DNA of 64,000 nucleotides, from the NCBI RefSeq assembly GCF_902459535.1, contig NZ_LR699553.1, positions 1,302,001-1,366,000 of the forward strand, given 5' to 3'. The stretch is from Paraburkholderia dioscoreae (GTDB taxonomy: Bacteria; Pseudomonadota; Gammaproteobacteria; Burkholderiales; Burkholderiaceae). Below the pieces are notes generated by a model that saw nothing but the letters and a program-made list of their open reading frames with translations, ran no database searches and was not told the DNA's origin. How positions within the stretch are numbered: position 1 is the first letter of the stretch; each line of letters begins with the position of its first letter. This document shows, piece by piece, positions 15,986 to 23,952 of the stretch. The translations under genes and the position numbers were made by a program.

Positions 15986-16732
15986 CTAGCGGCCGCCGGA
16001 CACGTCGAGCAAAGCACCCGTCACATACGAGGCGGCGTCGCTCAGCAACCAGACGATGGTTTCGGCCACTTCGCCGGCCGTGCCGGGACGGCCCAGCGGT
16101 GTGGTCGCGCCGAGTTGCACGGCGCGCTCGGGCTTGCCGCCGCTCGCGTGGATCTCGGTGTCGATGAGACCGGGGCGCACTGCGTTCACGCGCACGCCTC
16201 GCGGACCAAGTTCCCTGGCAAGGCCGAGCGTCATCGTATCGACGGCGCCTTTCGAGCCGGCATAGTCGACATATTCGTTCGGTGAACCGAGACGCGACGC
16301 CGCCGACGAAACGTTGACGATCACGCCGCCCGCGCCGCCGCGATCGGTCGACATGCGCCGCGCGGCTTCGCGCGCGCAGAGATACGCGCCCAGCACGTTG
16401 ACGTCGAACATGCGCTTCAGGCGCGCGAGGTCCATGTCGGCGAGCTGGCTGGAAGGCGCGACGATTCCAGCGTTGTTGACGAGCGCATCGAGCCGCCCGA
16501 ACTTCTGCTGGAGCGCGTCGAACATGGCGAGCACGTGGGCTTCGTTGGCGACGTCGCCGGCGATCGTCAGCGCGCGGCCACCGGCGCGTTCCACTTCGGC
16601 GGCGGTGTCCTGCGCAGCGGCGAGATTACGCGCGTAATTCACGCCGACGGACCAGCCGCGCGCGCCCAGCAAACGCGCGGTTGCGCGGCCAATGCCGCGG
16701 CTGCCACCGGTGATCAGAACGGCTTTCGTCAT
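15986..16732 (-). CDS. SDR family NAD(P)-dependent oxidoreductase
   Basis: A 248-residue classical short-chain dehydrogenase/reductase. It shows the cofactor motif GGSRGIG at residues 8-14, LVNNAG, the catalytic serine in VNVSSAASRLG, and the YAGSK active-site motif. The substrate cannot be told from sequence. It is the last gene of a TetR-LOG-SDR unit; the gap to the LOG gene is 24 bases. Confidence 0.93.
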   Translation of the reverse strand: MTKAVLITGGSRGIGRATARLLGARGWSVGVNYARNLAAAQDTAAEVERAGGRALTIAGDVANEAHVLAMFDALQQKFGRLDALVNNAGIVAPSSQLADMDLARLKRMFDVNVLGAYLCAREAARRMSTDRGGAGGVIVNVSSAASRLGSPNEYVDYAGSKGAVDTMTLGLARELGPRGVRVNAVRPGLIDTEIHASGGKPERAVQLGATTPLGRPGTAGEVAETIVWLLSDAASYVTGALLDVSGGR

Positions 16733-16756
16733 CGCAACCTCATGGTTCGGGCAGAG

Positions 16757-17341
16757 TCAGACCGCGTCGCGGCTGATTGCCCACTTGTCGCTGGCGGGTG
16801 GCTGATAGCGTTGCAGCTTGCCGATCAGCGCGGCAGGATCGGCGTCGATCTGCAGGATGTCGAAATAGTTCTGGCGCATGAAACCTTCTTCGACGGTGTG
16901 CTGCAACAGCTTGATCAGCGGGTCGTAGAAGCCGTCGATATTCAGCAGCGCCACCGCTTTCTGGTGATAGCCGAGTTGCGCCCATGTGTAGACTTCGAAC
17001 AGCTCTTCAAGCGTGCCCGCGCCGCCCGGCATCGCGACGAACGCGTCGGACAGGTCGGCCATCATCTTCTTGCGATGATGCATGTCGGGCACCACATGCA
17101 GTTCGGTCAGGCCGTCGTGGCCGACTTCCTTGTTGACCAGAAGCTCGGGAATCACACCGATCGCACGGCCGCCTTCGGCCATCACCGTGTCGGCGATCAC
17201 GCCCATCAGGCCGACCTTGCCGCCGCCGTAGACGAGCGCGAGATCGGCTTGCACCAGCGCGCGGCCAAAGGCGCGCGCGGCTTGCGCGTACAACGGTTTG
17301 GCCCCGCTGGAGGAGCCGCAATACACACACACCGACTTCAT
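16757..17341 (-). CDS. LOG family protein (cytokinin riboside 5'-monophosphate phosphoribohydrolase-like)
   Basis: A 194-residue Rossmann-fold protein of the TIGR00730/LOG family. It has CVYCGSSSG near the N-terminus, YGGGKVGLMG, and the diagnostic PGGAGTLEELFE nucleotide-binding and catalytic motif. Family members hydrolyse nucleoside 5'-monophosphates to release the base and ribose 5-phosphate; whether cytokinins are made here is unknown. Its ATG lies two bases after the TetR stop, so it is cotranscribed with the regulator. Confidence 0.92.
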   Translation of the reverse strand: MKSVCVYCGSSSGAKPLYAQAARAFGRALVQADLALVYGGGKVGLMGVIADTVMAEGGRAIGVIPELLVNKEVGHDGLTELHVVPDMHHRKKMMADLSDAFVAMPGGAGTLEELFEVYTWAQLGYHQKAVALLNIDGFYDPLIKLLQHTVEEGFMRQNYFDILQIDADPAALIGKLQRYQPPASDKWAISRDAV

Positions 17342-17343
17342 GC

Positions 17344-18069
17344 TCAGGCGTCCTTCGGTTCGTTGCGGGGCGCGGCGCCTTCCTTGGGCGGCAGGTAGTC
17401 GTAAAACTCGCGCTTGGGCAGCTTGCCCGACACGAGATCGTCGAAAATCTGCCGCGAGCGGCCGCGCAGATAAGGTGCCATCAGCGACACGATCTGCACG
17501 CTCACCTGGTGCAGTTCCGCGCGAATCGCTTCCTGCTCGTTGTATTTGCGCGGGTTCATCACGAACTGATACGACAGCCAGTACGTGCCGATCACGCCGA
17601 CGTTGGTGGCGATCACTTGCAGCTCTTCCGGCGTGGCGACCATTTCGCCGTCGGCCACGAGCTGTTCGCAGAACTGGCTCGCAAAACGCACCTTGTGGCT
17701 GATGATCTGCTTGAAATGCGTTTCGAGCGTGCGATTGCGTGCCAGCAGATCGTTCAGATCACGGTACAGGAAACGATAGCGCCAGGTGAAATCGACCATG
17801 TACTGCAGGTACGACCACATTTCGTCGATGGTCGCGCGGTGGTCGTCGGGGAAACGCAGACGCTTTTCGATCTCCTGCTCGAACTGGCTGAAGATGCTGT
17901 TGATGATGTCGTCTTTGTTGCGGAAGTGGTAGTACAGGTTGCCTGGACTGATTTCCATTTCCTCGGCGATCGTCGTCGTCGTGACGTTCGGCTCGCCGAT
18001 TTCGTTGAACAGTTTCAACGACAGTTCGAGAATCCGTTCGCGCGTGCGGCGGGGAGGTTTGGCTTCCAT
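17344..18069 (-). CDS. TetR/AcrR family transcriptional regulator
   Basis: A 241-residue protein with an N-terminal TetR helix-turn-helix (TRERILELSLKLFNEIGEPN, then TTIAEEMEISPGNLYYHFRN) and a long ligand-binding domain. The TTTTIAEEM and LYYHFRNK residues are typical. A -10 box lying between the arms of an inverted repeat just upstream suggests autoregulation. It heads the operon with the LOG and SDR genes. Ligand unknown. Confidence 0.93.
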   Translation of the reverse strand: MEAKPPRRTRERILELSLKLFNEIGEPNVTTTTIAEEMEISPGNLYYHFRNKDDIINSIFSQFEQEIEKRLRFPDDHRATIDEMWSYLQYMVDFTWRYRFLYRDLNDLLARNRTLETHFKQIISHKVRFASQFCEQLVADGEMVATPEELQVIATNVGVIGTYWLSYQFVMNPRKYNEQEAIRAELHQVSVQIVSLMAPYLRGRSRQIFDDLVSGKLPKREFYDYLPPKEGAAPRNEPKDA

Positions 18070-18154
18070 GTCGTCCGGCCCTGGTTACGCCGGGCTGGGA
18101 CGCACGGCGGCGTGCCGCTCTTCGCGTGATCCGCCCGGACGCGGTTGGTGTATC

Positions 18155-18177
18155 GAACGATTATAAACCGAGCGTTC
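18155..18177 (-). promoter_or_regulatory. TetR operator and promoter candidate
   Basis: Inverted arms GAACG (18155-18159) and CGTTC (18173-18177) flank a perfect TATAAT on the minus strand (18165-18160). A TTGGCA at 18186-18181 could be the -35, with a short 15-base spacer. The arrangement fits repression by the adjacent TetR protein. The binding itself is inference. Confidence 0.5.
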
Positions 18178-18275
18178 TTATGCCAAGGGGATACTCAGGG
18201 TTTTCATTCATCGAGGCGATGTCGCGTGTGGTTCGACGGCGGCATGGCCGCACAAAAGCGGCTCGCGGCACGACC

Positions 18276-18959
18276 TCACAGCCATGCCTTGAGCCATTGC
18301 ACGACGAGCGGCCCGACGATCAGCAACCACGTCATCAGGCACATGCCGAGCGCGACCATCACGGCCGCGCTGCCGAGATCCTTGGCGCGTCGCGAGAGTT
18401 CGTGGCGTTCGAGCGAAATCCGGTCGATGGCCGCCTCCACGCTCGAATTGAGCAGCTCGACGATCAGCACGAGCAGCACGGAGCCGAGCAGCAAGACGCG
18501 CGACACCGGATCGACCGGCACCAGCACGCCGCACGGAATCAGGATCGCTGCGAGCGTGAGTTCCTGGCGAAACGCGCTTTCCTCGCGAATCGCCACGCGA
18601 AAGCCGGCGAGTGAGTTTTTCATCGCGTGCCACGCGCGCGTGACGCCGCGATTGCCCTTGTACGGATTGAAGGGCAGGGGCGCGAGCGGATCGTCGGGAC
18701 TGAGCGGTTCATGCGGCGCGTCGTGTTGCACGTCGTGTTGCGTGCCGGGCTGCGTGTCGTGTGCCGTGCTTTTGGCAACGCTCGCGCCGTTAAAGCCGTT
18801 CAAACCATGCGCGCGATCTGCATGATTCGGCGCGCCCGGTTCGCTCACGTCGTCGAACGGTTCGATGCTGTCGGTATCGACGGCACGCAGCGCGCCGTTC
18901 GACGCGCGTGCCGCGCTGGAGGGTCTGGTTCGCATGGACAGCTCCGCGCGCCGCGTCAT
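18276..18959 (-). CDS. dgkA: Diacylglycerol kinase (DgkA) with long N-terminal extension
   Basis: A 227-residue protein. The C-terminal 115 residues are a complete DgkA: FNPYKGNRGVTRAWHAMKNS, the acidic REESAFRQE, three transmembrane helices, and the signature ELLNSSVEAAIDR. The first 105 residues or so are low-complexity and hydrophilic (GTQHDVQHDAPHE) and have no counterpart in E. coli DgkA. The start at 18959 overlaps the glycosyltransferase stop (ATGA) and has AGGAA about ten bases before it. An ATG at 18935 with its own GGAG is an alternative. It phosphorylates diacylglycerol to phosphatidic acid; here it could recycle diacylglycerol produced by the phosphoesterase two genes upstream. 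Confidence 0.9.
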   Translation of the reverse strand: MTRRAELSMRTRPSSAARASNGALRAVDTDSIEPFDDVSEPGAPNHADRAHGLNGFNGASVAKSTAHDTQPGTQHDVQHDAPHEPLSPDDPLAPLPFNPYKGNRGVTRAWHAMKNSLAGFRVAIREESAFRQELTLAAILIPCGVLVPVDPVSRVLLLGSVLLVLIVELLNSSVEAAIDRISLERHELSRRAKDLGSAAVMVALGMCLMTWLLIVGPLVVQWLKAWL

Positions 18960-19987
18960 GCGGCGGCGCTTTCCTCGCGGTACGCTGCGCGCGGGAGCGG
19001 CTTCAGATGCGCGGCGAACTGCTCGGAGGCCGCCCCCCAAGAGAAGCGTTCGGCCCACGCGCGCGCATGATTGCGATCGATCTTCAGGGCTTCCAGGCAG
19101 GCTTCGCGCAGATCCTCGTGCATTGCACCCGCGCCGCCTTCGCCGAGCACGTCGATCGGACCGGTGACCGGATACGCCGCGACCGGCGTGCCGCAGGCAA
19201 GCGCTTCGAGCAACACGAGTCCGAACGTGTCGGTACGGCTCGGGAATACGAAGACGTCCGCCGCCGCATAGACCTTCGCGAGCTCAGCCTGCGTAAGCAC
19301 GCCCAGGTAATTCGCTTGCGGATAACGGGACTTCAGTTCGGCGAGCGCCGGGCCTTCGCCGGCAACCCACTTCGAGCCGGGCAGATCGAGCTTCAGAAAT
19401 GCCTCGACGTTTTTCTCGACCGCCACGCGTCCCACGTACAGAAAAATCGGCCGGGCGGTGTTGAGCACCTTCGAGTCCATCTGGTGAAAGATGTCCAGGT
19501 CGACGCCGCGCGTCCACAGCACGACGTTGGTGAAGCCGAACTTTTCGAGGTCTGTCTTGACGACCGGCGTGGGCGCCATCACGGCCAGCGACGGCTTGTG
19601 GAACCAGTGCAGGAACTTGTAGGTCGCGGCGAGCGGCATGCCGAAGCGCGCCTGCACGTACTCCGGAAAACGCGTGTGATAAGCGGTCGTGAACGGCAGC
19701 TTGTGCTGGATCGCGTAGGCGCGCGCGGCCATGCCGAGCGGACCTTCGGTGGCGATGTGCAAGGCGTCGGGCGCGAAGGCGTCGATACGCTGGCGCAGCT
19801 TGCGGCGCGGCAGCAGCGACAGACGGATCTCCGGATACGTCGGGCAAGGGATCGTCCTGAATTCGAGCGGTGTCAGCAGATCGACGCGGTGGCCGAGCGC
19901 GCTCAGTTCGCGCGTGGTGTTTTTCAGCGTGCGTACGACGCCATTGACCTGCGGTTCCCACGCATCGGTGACGATCATGATCTTCAT
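18956..19987 (-). CDS. GT4 glycosyltransferase, probable Agt-type diacylglycerol glycosyltransferase
   Basis: A 343-residue GT-B glycosyltransferase. Its N-terminus MKIMIVTDAWEPQVNGVVRT is typical of GT4 enzymes near plcP in alphaproteobacteria. It also has HIATEGPLGMAARAYAIQHK, FTTAYHTRFPEYV and the E-x7-E nucleotide-sugar region FPSRTDTFGLVLLEALACG. Agt enzymes of that type glycosylate diacylglycerol to replace phospholipids under phosphate starvation. It lies 30 bases after the PlcP/LpxH-like gene and overlaps dgkA, forming a lipid-related operon under a Pho box. The donor sugar and the exact lipid product are inference. Confidence 0.8.
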   Translation of the reverse strand: MKIMIVTDAWEPQVNGVVRTLKNTTRELSALGHRVDLLTPLEFRTIPCPTYPEIRLSLLPRRKLRQRIDAFAPDALHIATEGPLGMAARAYAIQHKLPFTTAYHTRFPEYVQARFGMPLAATYKFLHWFHKPSLAVMAPTPVVKTDLEKFGFTNVVLWTRGVDLDIFHQMDSKVLNTARPIFLYVGRVAVEKNVEAFLKLDLPGSKWVAGEGPALAELKSRYPQANYLGVLTQAELAKVYAAADVFVFPSRTDTFGLVLLEALACGTPVAAYPVTGPIDVLGEGGAGAMHEDLREACLEALKIDRNHARAWAERFSWGAASEQFAAHLKPLPRAAYREESAAA

Positions 19988-20017
19988 CGGTTTTGGCCCA
20001 ATAGAAGTTAAGAGGGA

Positions 20018-20959
20018 TTACGCGGTCGCCCGGGCCTTTTGCACGCCCACTTCCGGGGAGCGCATCACGGTCCAGTAGATCACCTTCAATTCGCCTTCAT
20101 ACGTCTCGACGAGTGCCGACAGGCTTTCGACCCAGTCGCCGTCGTTGCAATACAGCACGCCGTCGATATCGCGTATCTCGGCTTTGTGGATGTGTCCGCA
20201 GACCACGCCGTCGCAGCCGCGGCGGCGCGCTTCGTCGGTCATCACGCGTTCGAACGACGAGATGAAATTCACCGCGTTCTTCACCTGATGCTTCAGGTAC
20301 TGCGACAGCGACCAATAGGGAAAACCGAGCCGGCTGCGGATCCGGTTGAACCAGCGGTTCAGGATCAGGATCATCGTGTAGAGCGTGTCGCCGAGGTAGG
20401 CGAGCCACTTGGCGTGCTGGATCACGCCGTCGAACAGATCGCCATGCACGATCCACAGACGCTTGCCGGCGAGCGTGGTGTGAAACGCCTCGCCGCGCAC
20501 GTGGATGTCGCCGAACGCGAGGTCGCAGAACTGGCGCGCGGCTTCGTCGTGATTGCCGGGCACGTAGATCACCTGGGTGCCTTTGCGCGCCTTGCGCAGC
20601 ACTTTCTGCACGACGTCGTTGTGCGCCTGCGGCCAGTACCAGCCTTTCTTCAACTGCCAGCCGTCGATGATGTCGCCGACCAGGTACAGATACTCCGACT
20701 CGTTGTGGCGCAGGAAATCGAGCAGATAGGGCGCCTGGCAGCCGCTCGAGCCGAGATGGATGTCGGAGAGCCAGATGGTGCGGTAGCGGTGGGGCGCGGC
20801 GTGGTCGTCGTCGTGCTGACCGGCGTTGACGTCGAACGGCAGTGGCGCCACGGGCAACGGCAAGCCGTGACCCTGATTGGGTTCCGGGTGGAACGCGACG
20901 GAGTCGACGCTCGGGCCGGTCTGGCGGAACAGGGAAGTCGCGGACGTTTTGGGGTCCAT
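20018..20959 (-). CDS. Calcineurin-like metallophosphoesterase, probable PlcP-type phospholipase C (LpxH-like)
   Basis: A 313-residue protein with an N-terminal tail of about 60 residues and a metallophosphoesterase core. Metal motifs are SDIHLGSSGCQAP, VGDIIDGW, VPGNHDE, VHGDLFD and VCGHIHKAEIRDIDG. It is of the LpxH superfamily, but its WYWPQAHNDVVQKVLRKARK stretch and genetic neighbours match PlcP, a phospholipase C that converts phospholipids to diacylglycerol under phosphate limitation. A Pho box lies 45 bases upstream of the start. A UDP-2,3-diacylglucosamine hydrolase activity cannot be excluded. A GT4 glycosyltransferase and a diacylglycerol kinase follow, each with a job for diacylglycerol. 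Confidence 0.8.
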   Translation of the reverse strand: MDPKTSATSLFRQTGPSVDSVAFHPEPNQGHGLPLPVAPLPFDVNAGQHDDDHAAPHRYRTIWLSDIHLGSSGCQAPYLLDFLRHNESEYLYLVGDIIDGWQLKKGWYWPQAHNDVVQKVLRKARKGTQVIYVPGNHDEAARQFCDLAFGDIHVRGEAFHTTLAGKRLWIVHGDLFDGVIQHAKWLAYLGDTLYTMILILNRWFNRIRSRLGFPYWSLSQYLKHQVKNAVNFISSFERVMTDEARRRGCDGVVCGHIHKAEIRDIDGVLYCNDGDWVESLSALVETYEGELKVIYWTVMRSPEVGVQKARATA

Positions 20960-21003
20960 GGCTCACGCGTCGAGTTGCGGTGTGCGTATTGGGCCGGGTG
21001 TGC

Positions 21004-21021
21004 GTGACTGTGCCATGACAG
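21004..21021 (-). promoter_or_regulatory. Pho box upstream of the lipid-remodelling operon
   Basis: On the minus strand the sequence CTGTCATGGCACAGTCAC consists of CTGTCAT, a four-base spacer and CAGTCAC. It matches the PhoB consensus (two CTGTCAT/C repeats, 11-base period) in 13 of 14 half-site positions. A CAATAC possible -10 lies 12 bases downstream (20991-20986), about where PhoB promoters place it. The phosphoesterase starts at 20959. Confidence 0.75.
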
Positions 21022-21093
21022 TCATGAGAAGTTCTTATTACTGCGCGGCGCGGGGGAGATGAGGCGGTGGGGTGGGATGCGGGACGATGAGGT

Positions 21094-21149
21094 GCGAGAG
21101 GCGGGGAAACGGGAGAGGCGTGGAGAGCGAGAGGCGGGGAAACGGGAGA
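21094..21149. repeat. Direct repeat of 23 bp in an intergenic region
   Basis: A 23-bp purine-rich unit starting GCGAGAGGCGGGG occurs at 21094-21116 and again at 21127-21149, a 33-bp period. The rest of the 336-base stretch between the phosphoesterase and the RDD gene (20960-21295) holds the Pho box and no supported gene. Confidence 0.85.
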
Positions 21150-21295
21150 CGCAGCACGGTGCGATGAGCGATGAAGCGGAAGACGCGGCGAATTGCGGGA
21201 GGCGGAACTCAGCGCGCGACAGGCCGGCTGGCGCGGCTCGCACGATGTGGTGTCGATCGACAGGAGCGCGAATAATCGGCCGGCTAGCCGACCGC

Positions 21296-21817
21296 TCAGC
21301 GCGAGACGCTGACGACCCGTGTGCCGGCGAGGCGATCGTGCAGGAACTGGCGCAGCGGATCGAACCGGCCGGTGGCGGCCCACAGTACGAACCAGATGCC
21401 GGCGATCAGCAAGGTTTGCGGCAGCGTGAGCCCAAGCAGCGGATGCAGCGCGAGCGGTGGCAGAAACCACAGCCACGCAAGCACGTAGCGAGCGATGGCG
21501 CGGCCGGCGGAGAGCGGCGCGCCGTTTGCGGCGACGACGCGCAGGCGCCAGGTTTTCATCGGCAGGGTCTGGCCGCTGTGAGTCCAGAACCAGACGAAAT
21601 ACACGCCGACCACCACGCCGATCCATGCCGCCAGCAGGTTGTGATGAGTCAACCCATTGCGTTGCTGCGTTAGCGTGCTGAACAGATAGCCGGCGACGAA
21701 CACCACGCCGAACAGGATCAGCGCTTCGTAGAGCAGCGCCGCGAGACGCCGCCGGACGGTGGGCACGCTGCCGCTCGTATCAGCGGGTGATGCCGGAGTC
21801 GTGAGCGGCTGGGACAC
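21296..21817 (-). CDS. RDD family membrane protein
   Basis: A 173-residue protein with the RDD signature at the first helix (TVRRRLAALLYEALILFGVV), a second helix (LLAAWIGVVVGVYFVWFWTH) and GQTLPMKTWRLRVVAANGAP, typical of the family. Transport roles are proposed for some RDD proteins, but function here is unknown. It is the last gene of the sigma-DUF3619-DUF3106-RDD series, 13 bases after the DUF3106 stop. Confidence 0.88.
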   Translation of the reverse strand: MSQPLTTPASPADTSGSVPTVRRRLAALLYEALILFGVVFVAGYLFSTLTQQRNGLTHHNLLAAWIGVVVGVYFVWFWTHSGQTLPMKTWRLRVVAANGAPLSAGRAIARYVLAWLWFLPPLALHPLLGLTLPQTLLIAGIWFVLWAATGRFDPLRQFLHDRLAGTRVVSVSR

Positions 21818-21830
21818 AGTCGGGCGCCGG

Positions 21831-22595
21831 TCAGGAGCCGTTGAAGATCGACGGCGCTTCGGCCGGCGAAACGGGCAGTGGCGTAGCGGGCACGAAGCTG
21901 CCGGCGGCGGGCACCGGCGGCGCGGCGGCCGGGCTCGGCAACGACGCGGCTGCGGCTACCGCGGCGCTTGCCGCCGCGGCGCCGCTCGCGCCGTGCTCAC
22001 GCGCATTGACGAGGCGGTCGAGCCCTTTGATCTCAGTGCGGCCCGAGGGCGGCGCGCTGACCACGCTGGGCCGCCGCTTACGCTCGCTGGCGGCGAGCCG
22101 CTCCTTCTGCTCTTCGGGCAACTGCTGATAGGCCTTCCACGCGTTCTGACGGGTTTCGCGCGGCAATTCCTTCGACACCTGATAGTTTTCGCGCGCGACA
22201 CGCCGCTGATCGGGCGTCATGCGGGTCCACTCGGTCATGCGTTCATGCAGGCGTTTTTGTGCATCCGGCGACATCTTCGGATAACGCGACGCGATCTTGA
22301 TCCATTTGCGCTTGCGTTCTTCGCTAAACGAATCCCATTGGGATTCGAACGGTGCGAGAGCGATATGCTCGGCCGCGGTCAGGTGCGACCACGCCATCGG
22401 GCTGTTGCTGCCAGGCAGGCTGGGCAATTCGACGGCGAGCGTGGGCGCGGGCGCCTTGGCGGTGGCGTTGCCGCCCGCAACGGGGGCGCTAACAGCGGAC
22501 GGGCCCGGATAAAAGCGCGGATATGTCGCGGCAAACGACACCAGCGCCGCGATCGTGCATCCGAAAACAACGGCCAGGCCGCGCTTGTAACTCAC
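21831..22595 (-). CDS. DUF3106 family protein
   Basis: A 254-residue protein from the GTG at 22595 (VSYKRGLAVVFGCTIAALVS). This start was chosen because GGGAG lies nine bases upstream and it avoids a 50-base overlap with the previous gene. It has an N-terminal hydrophobic signal anchor (about residues 5-25). The DUF3106 core is rich in W, R and E (FESQWDSFSEERKRKWIKIA, MTEWTRMTPDQRRVARENYQ). The tail is long and Ala/Pro-rich. The core is probably periplasmic. Repeated short helices are reminiscent of Spy/ZraP-like proteins, but that is only a resemblance. Function unknown. Confidence 0.82.
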   Translation of the reverse strand: MSYKRGLAVVFGCTIAALVSFAATYPRFYPGPSAVSAPVAGGNATAKAPAPTLAVELPSLPGSNSPMAWSHLTAAEHIALAPFESQWDSFSEERKRKWIKIASRYPKMSPDAQKRLHERMTEWTRMTPDQRRVARENYQVSKELPRETRQNAWKAYQQLPEEQKERLAASERKRRPSVVSAPPSGRTEIKGLDRLVNAREHGASGAAAASAAVAAAASLPSPAAAPPVPAAGSFVPATPLPVSPAEAPSIFNGS

Positions 22596-22611
22596 CCGGA
22601 AAATCTCCCGC

Positions 22612-23040
22612 TCAGTGGGCGCGTGAAAGGTACGCGTTGAAACCGTGGTCGAGATAGGCATTGAGCGGCAGGTCGTCGCTTAGCATGGCGGCATCGATAT
22701 CGGCGAGCTCGGCGGTGCGTTGCTGGTCTTCCCAGTAGGCAATGCCCACGAGGCTGACGACCAGCGCGGCGAGCGGCCACGCAAGGGCAAAGCGGCGCAG
22801 CGGCGAACGGCGGCGCTGCGGCAGTTCGACCTGCGGCATGCCGGCGGACATGCCCGCAGCGGCGAAGGCCGGCACGAACACGGGCGCGCTCACGGTTTCG
22901 GGCTTCTTGCGGGCGAGCGCGGCACGGCGCGCCGCGGCGAGCCGATCGACGGCGGCAGACGGAATATTGGCAGCGTTTTCGTCGAGCGCGCGGCGCACCT
23001 GGCGGGCGAACTCGAGTTCTTTCGTTTCGAGGGAGCTCAT
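22612..23040 (-). CDS. DUF3619 family single-pass membrane protein, possible anti-sigma factor
   Basis: A 142-residue protein starting at 23040 (MSSLETKELEFARQVRRALD), with ATGA overlap to the sigma-factor stop. The N-terminal about 85 residues are cytoplasmic-looking and basic, followed by one transmembrane helix (RFALAWPLAALVVSLVGIAY) and a short acidic C-terminus. Translational coupling to a sigma factor together with this topology is the layout of many anti-sigma factors. No zinc-binding HxxxCxxC motif is present, so membership of that family is not shown. Confidence 0.82.
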   Translation of the reverse strand: MSSLETKELEFARQVRRALDENAANIPSAAVDRLAAARRAALARKKPETVSAPVFVPAFAAAGMSAGMPQVELPQRRRSPLRRFALAWPLAALVVSLVGIAYWEDQQRTAELADIDAAMLSDDLPLNAYLDHGFNAYLSRAH

Positions 23041-23600
23041 AGCGTGATTCCTTTGGCCTTGAGCGCTTGCGCCAGCGTGTGGGTGGCCCGCGAGCAGTGC
23101 GTTTTCACACTGCCTTCGGAGCAGCCCATTGCGGCGGCAGTCTCGGCGACATCCATATCTTCCCAATAACGCATGAGAAACGCCTCCCGTTGACGTGCCG
23201 GTAATTTTTGGATCTCGTCGTCGATTAACTGCAGAACCTGTTCGCGTTCGAGTTTCTGTTCGTTGCTCTCGGCGCCCGCCGAGCCCTGCTGTGCCTCGAA
23301 TGTTTCGAGGGGGTCGAATTCGTCGTCGTCGGCGTTGCCGAGCGAAGAAAACAGACTAACCCAAGTATTGCGCACTTTGGCACGACGGAAATAGTCGTGC
23401 ATCGCATTCTGGAGAATACGCTGAAACAGGAGCGGAAGTTCGGCGGCCGGACGATCGCCGTATTTTTCGGCGAGCTTGATCATCGCGTCCTGCACGATGT
23501 CGAGCGAGGCGTCGTCGTCCCGCACGGCGTAGACCGTCTGCTTGAATGCGCGCCTTTCGACGCCCGCCAGAAAATCGGCGAGTTCCTTGTCTGATGCCAT
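23037..23600 (-). CDS. RNA polymerase sigma-70 family factor (ECF-like)
   Basis: A 187-residue protein from the ATG at 23600 (MASDKELADFLAGVERRAFK), chosen because it begins sigma region 2. The frame stays open to 23861 without family-like sequence, and another ATG lies at 23714. Region 2 contains DASLDIVQDAMIKLAEKYGD. Region 4 is LPARQREAFLMRYWEDMDVA followed by TAAAMGCSEGSVKTHCSRAT, a clear helix-turn-helix. An acidic linker separates them. It is coupled to DUF3619, DUF3106 and RDD genes and divergent from ilvI. Confidence 0.9.
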   Translation of the reverse strand: MASDKELADFLAGVERRAFKQTVYAVRDDDASLDIVQDAMIKLAEKYGDRPAAELPLLFQRILQNAMHDYFRRAKVRNTWVSLFSSLGNADDDEFDPLETFEAQQGSAGAESNEQKLEREQVLQLIDDEIQKLPARQREAFLMRYWEDMDVAETAAAMGCSEGSVKTHCSRATHTLAQALKAKGITL

Positions 23601-23952
23601 CCGTTTGGGGGTCGGCGCAGCGAGCGTGCGCGTAATCGGTCGAAAAATGTCGTAAAACTCGCGGATGCTAACAAACTTTTGCGCCGCGCGGGCGAAACGT
23701 GATTCACCTTGCATCTCGATAACAGCCTTCCGGTCAATATCGCGAGTCCGGCGCAGCGCACCCAGGCAATATTTGCTTGACCGCGCGGGCGTCTGCAGAT
23801 ATCGTCGCTGGTTCGCAACATAAGTGACTTGTCTCATTGAGGTGTGGCCCAAGAAGCTCACCTGTCAACTGGACGCGCCGCTTGAACCCGAGCCACAAGC
23901 CCGGCAGAGAGCACCCGATCAATTTTTTGCCGAAAATTCGAAAGGTGAATAA
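23601..23952. other. Divergent intergenic region between the sigma factor and ilvI
   Basis: These 352 bases carry the 5' ends of both transcripts. A TTGACC at 23777-23782 on the plus strand is a possible -35 for ilvI, but the matching -10 (around 23797-23803, AGATAT) is poor. AGGTG at about 23941-23945 is the ilvI ribosome-binding site. No leader peptide rich in Leu, Val or Ile was found. Confidence 0.4.

Noticed and set aside
20018..20959. Calling the phosphoesterase LpxH
   Set aside because: The family is related, but the Pho box, the following GT4 glycosyltransferase and DgkA, and the extended N-terminus favour PlcP; kept as an alternative in the entry.
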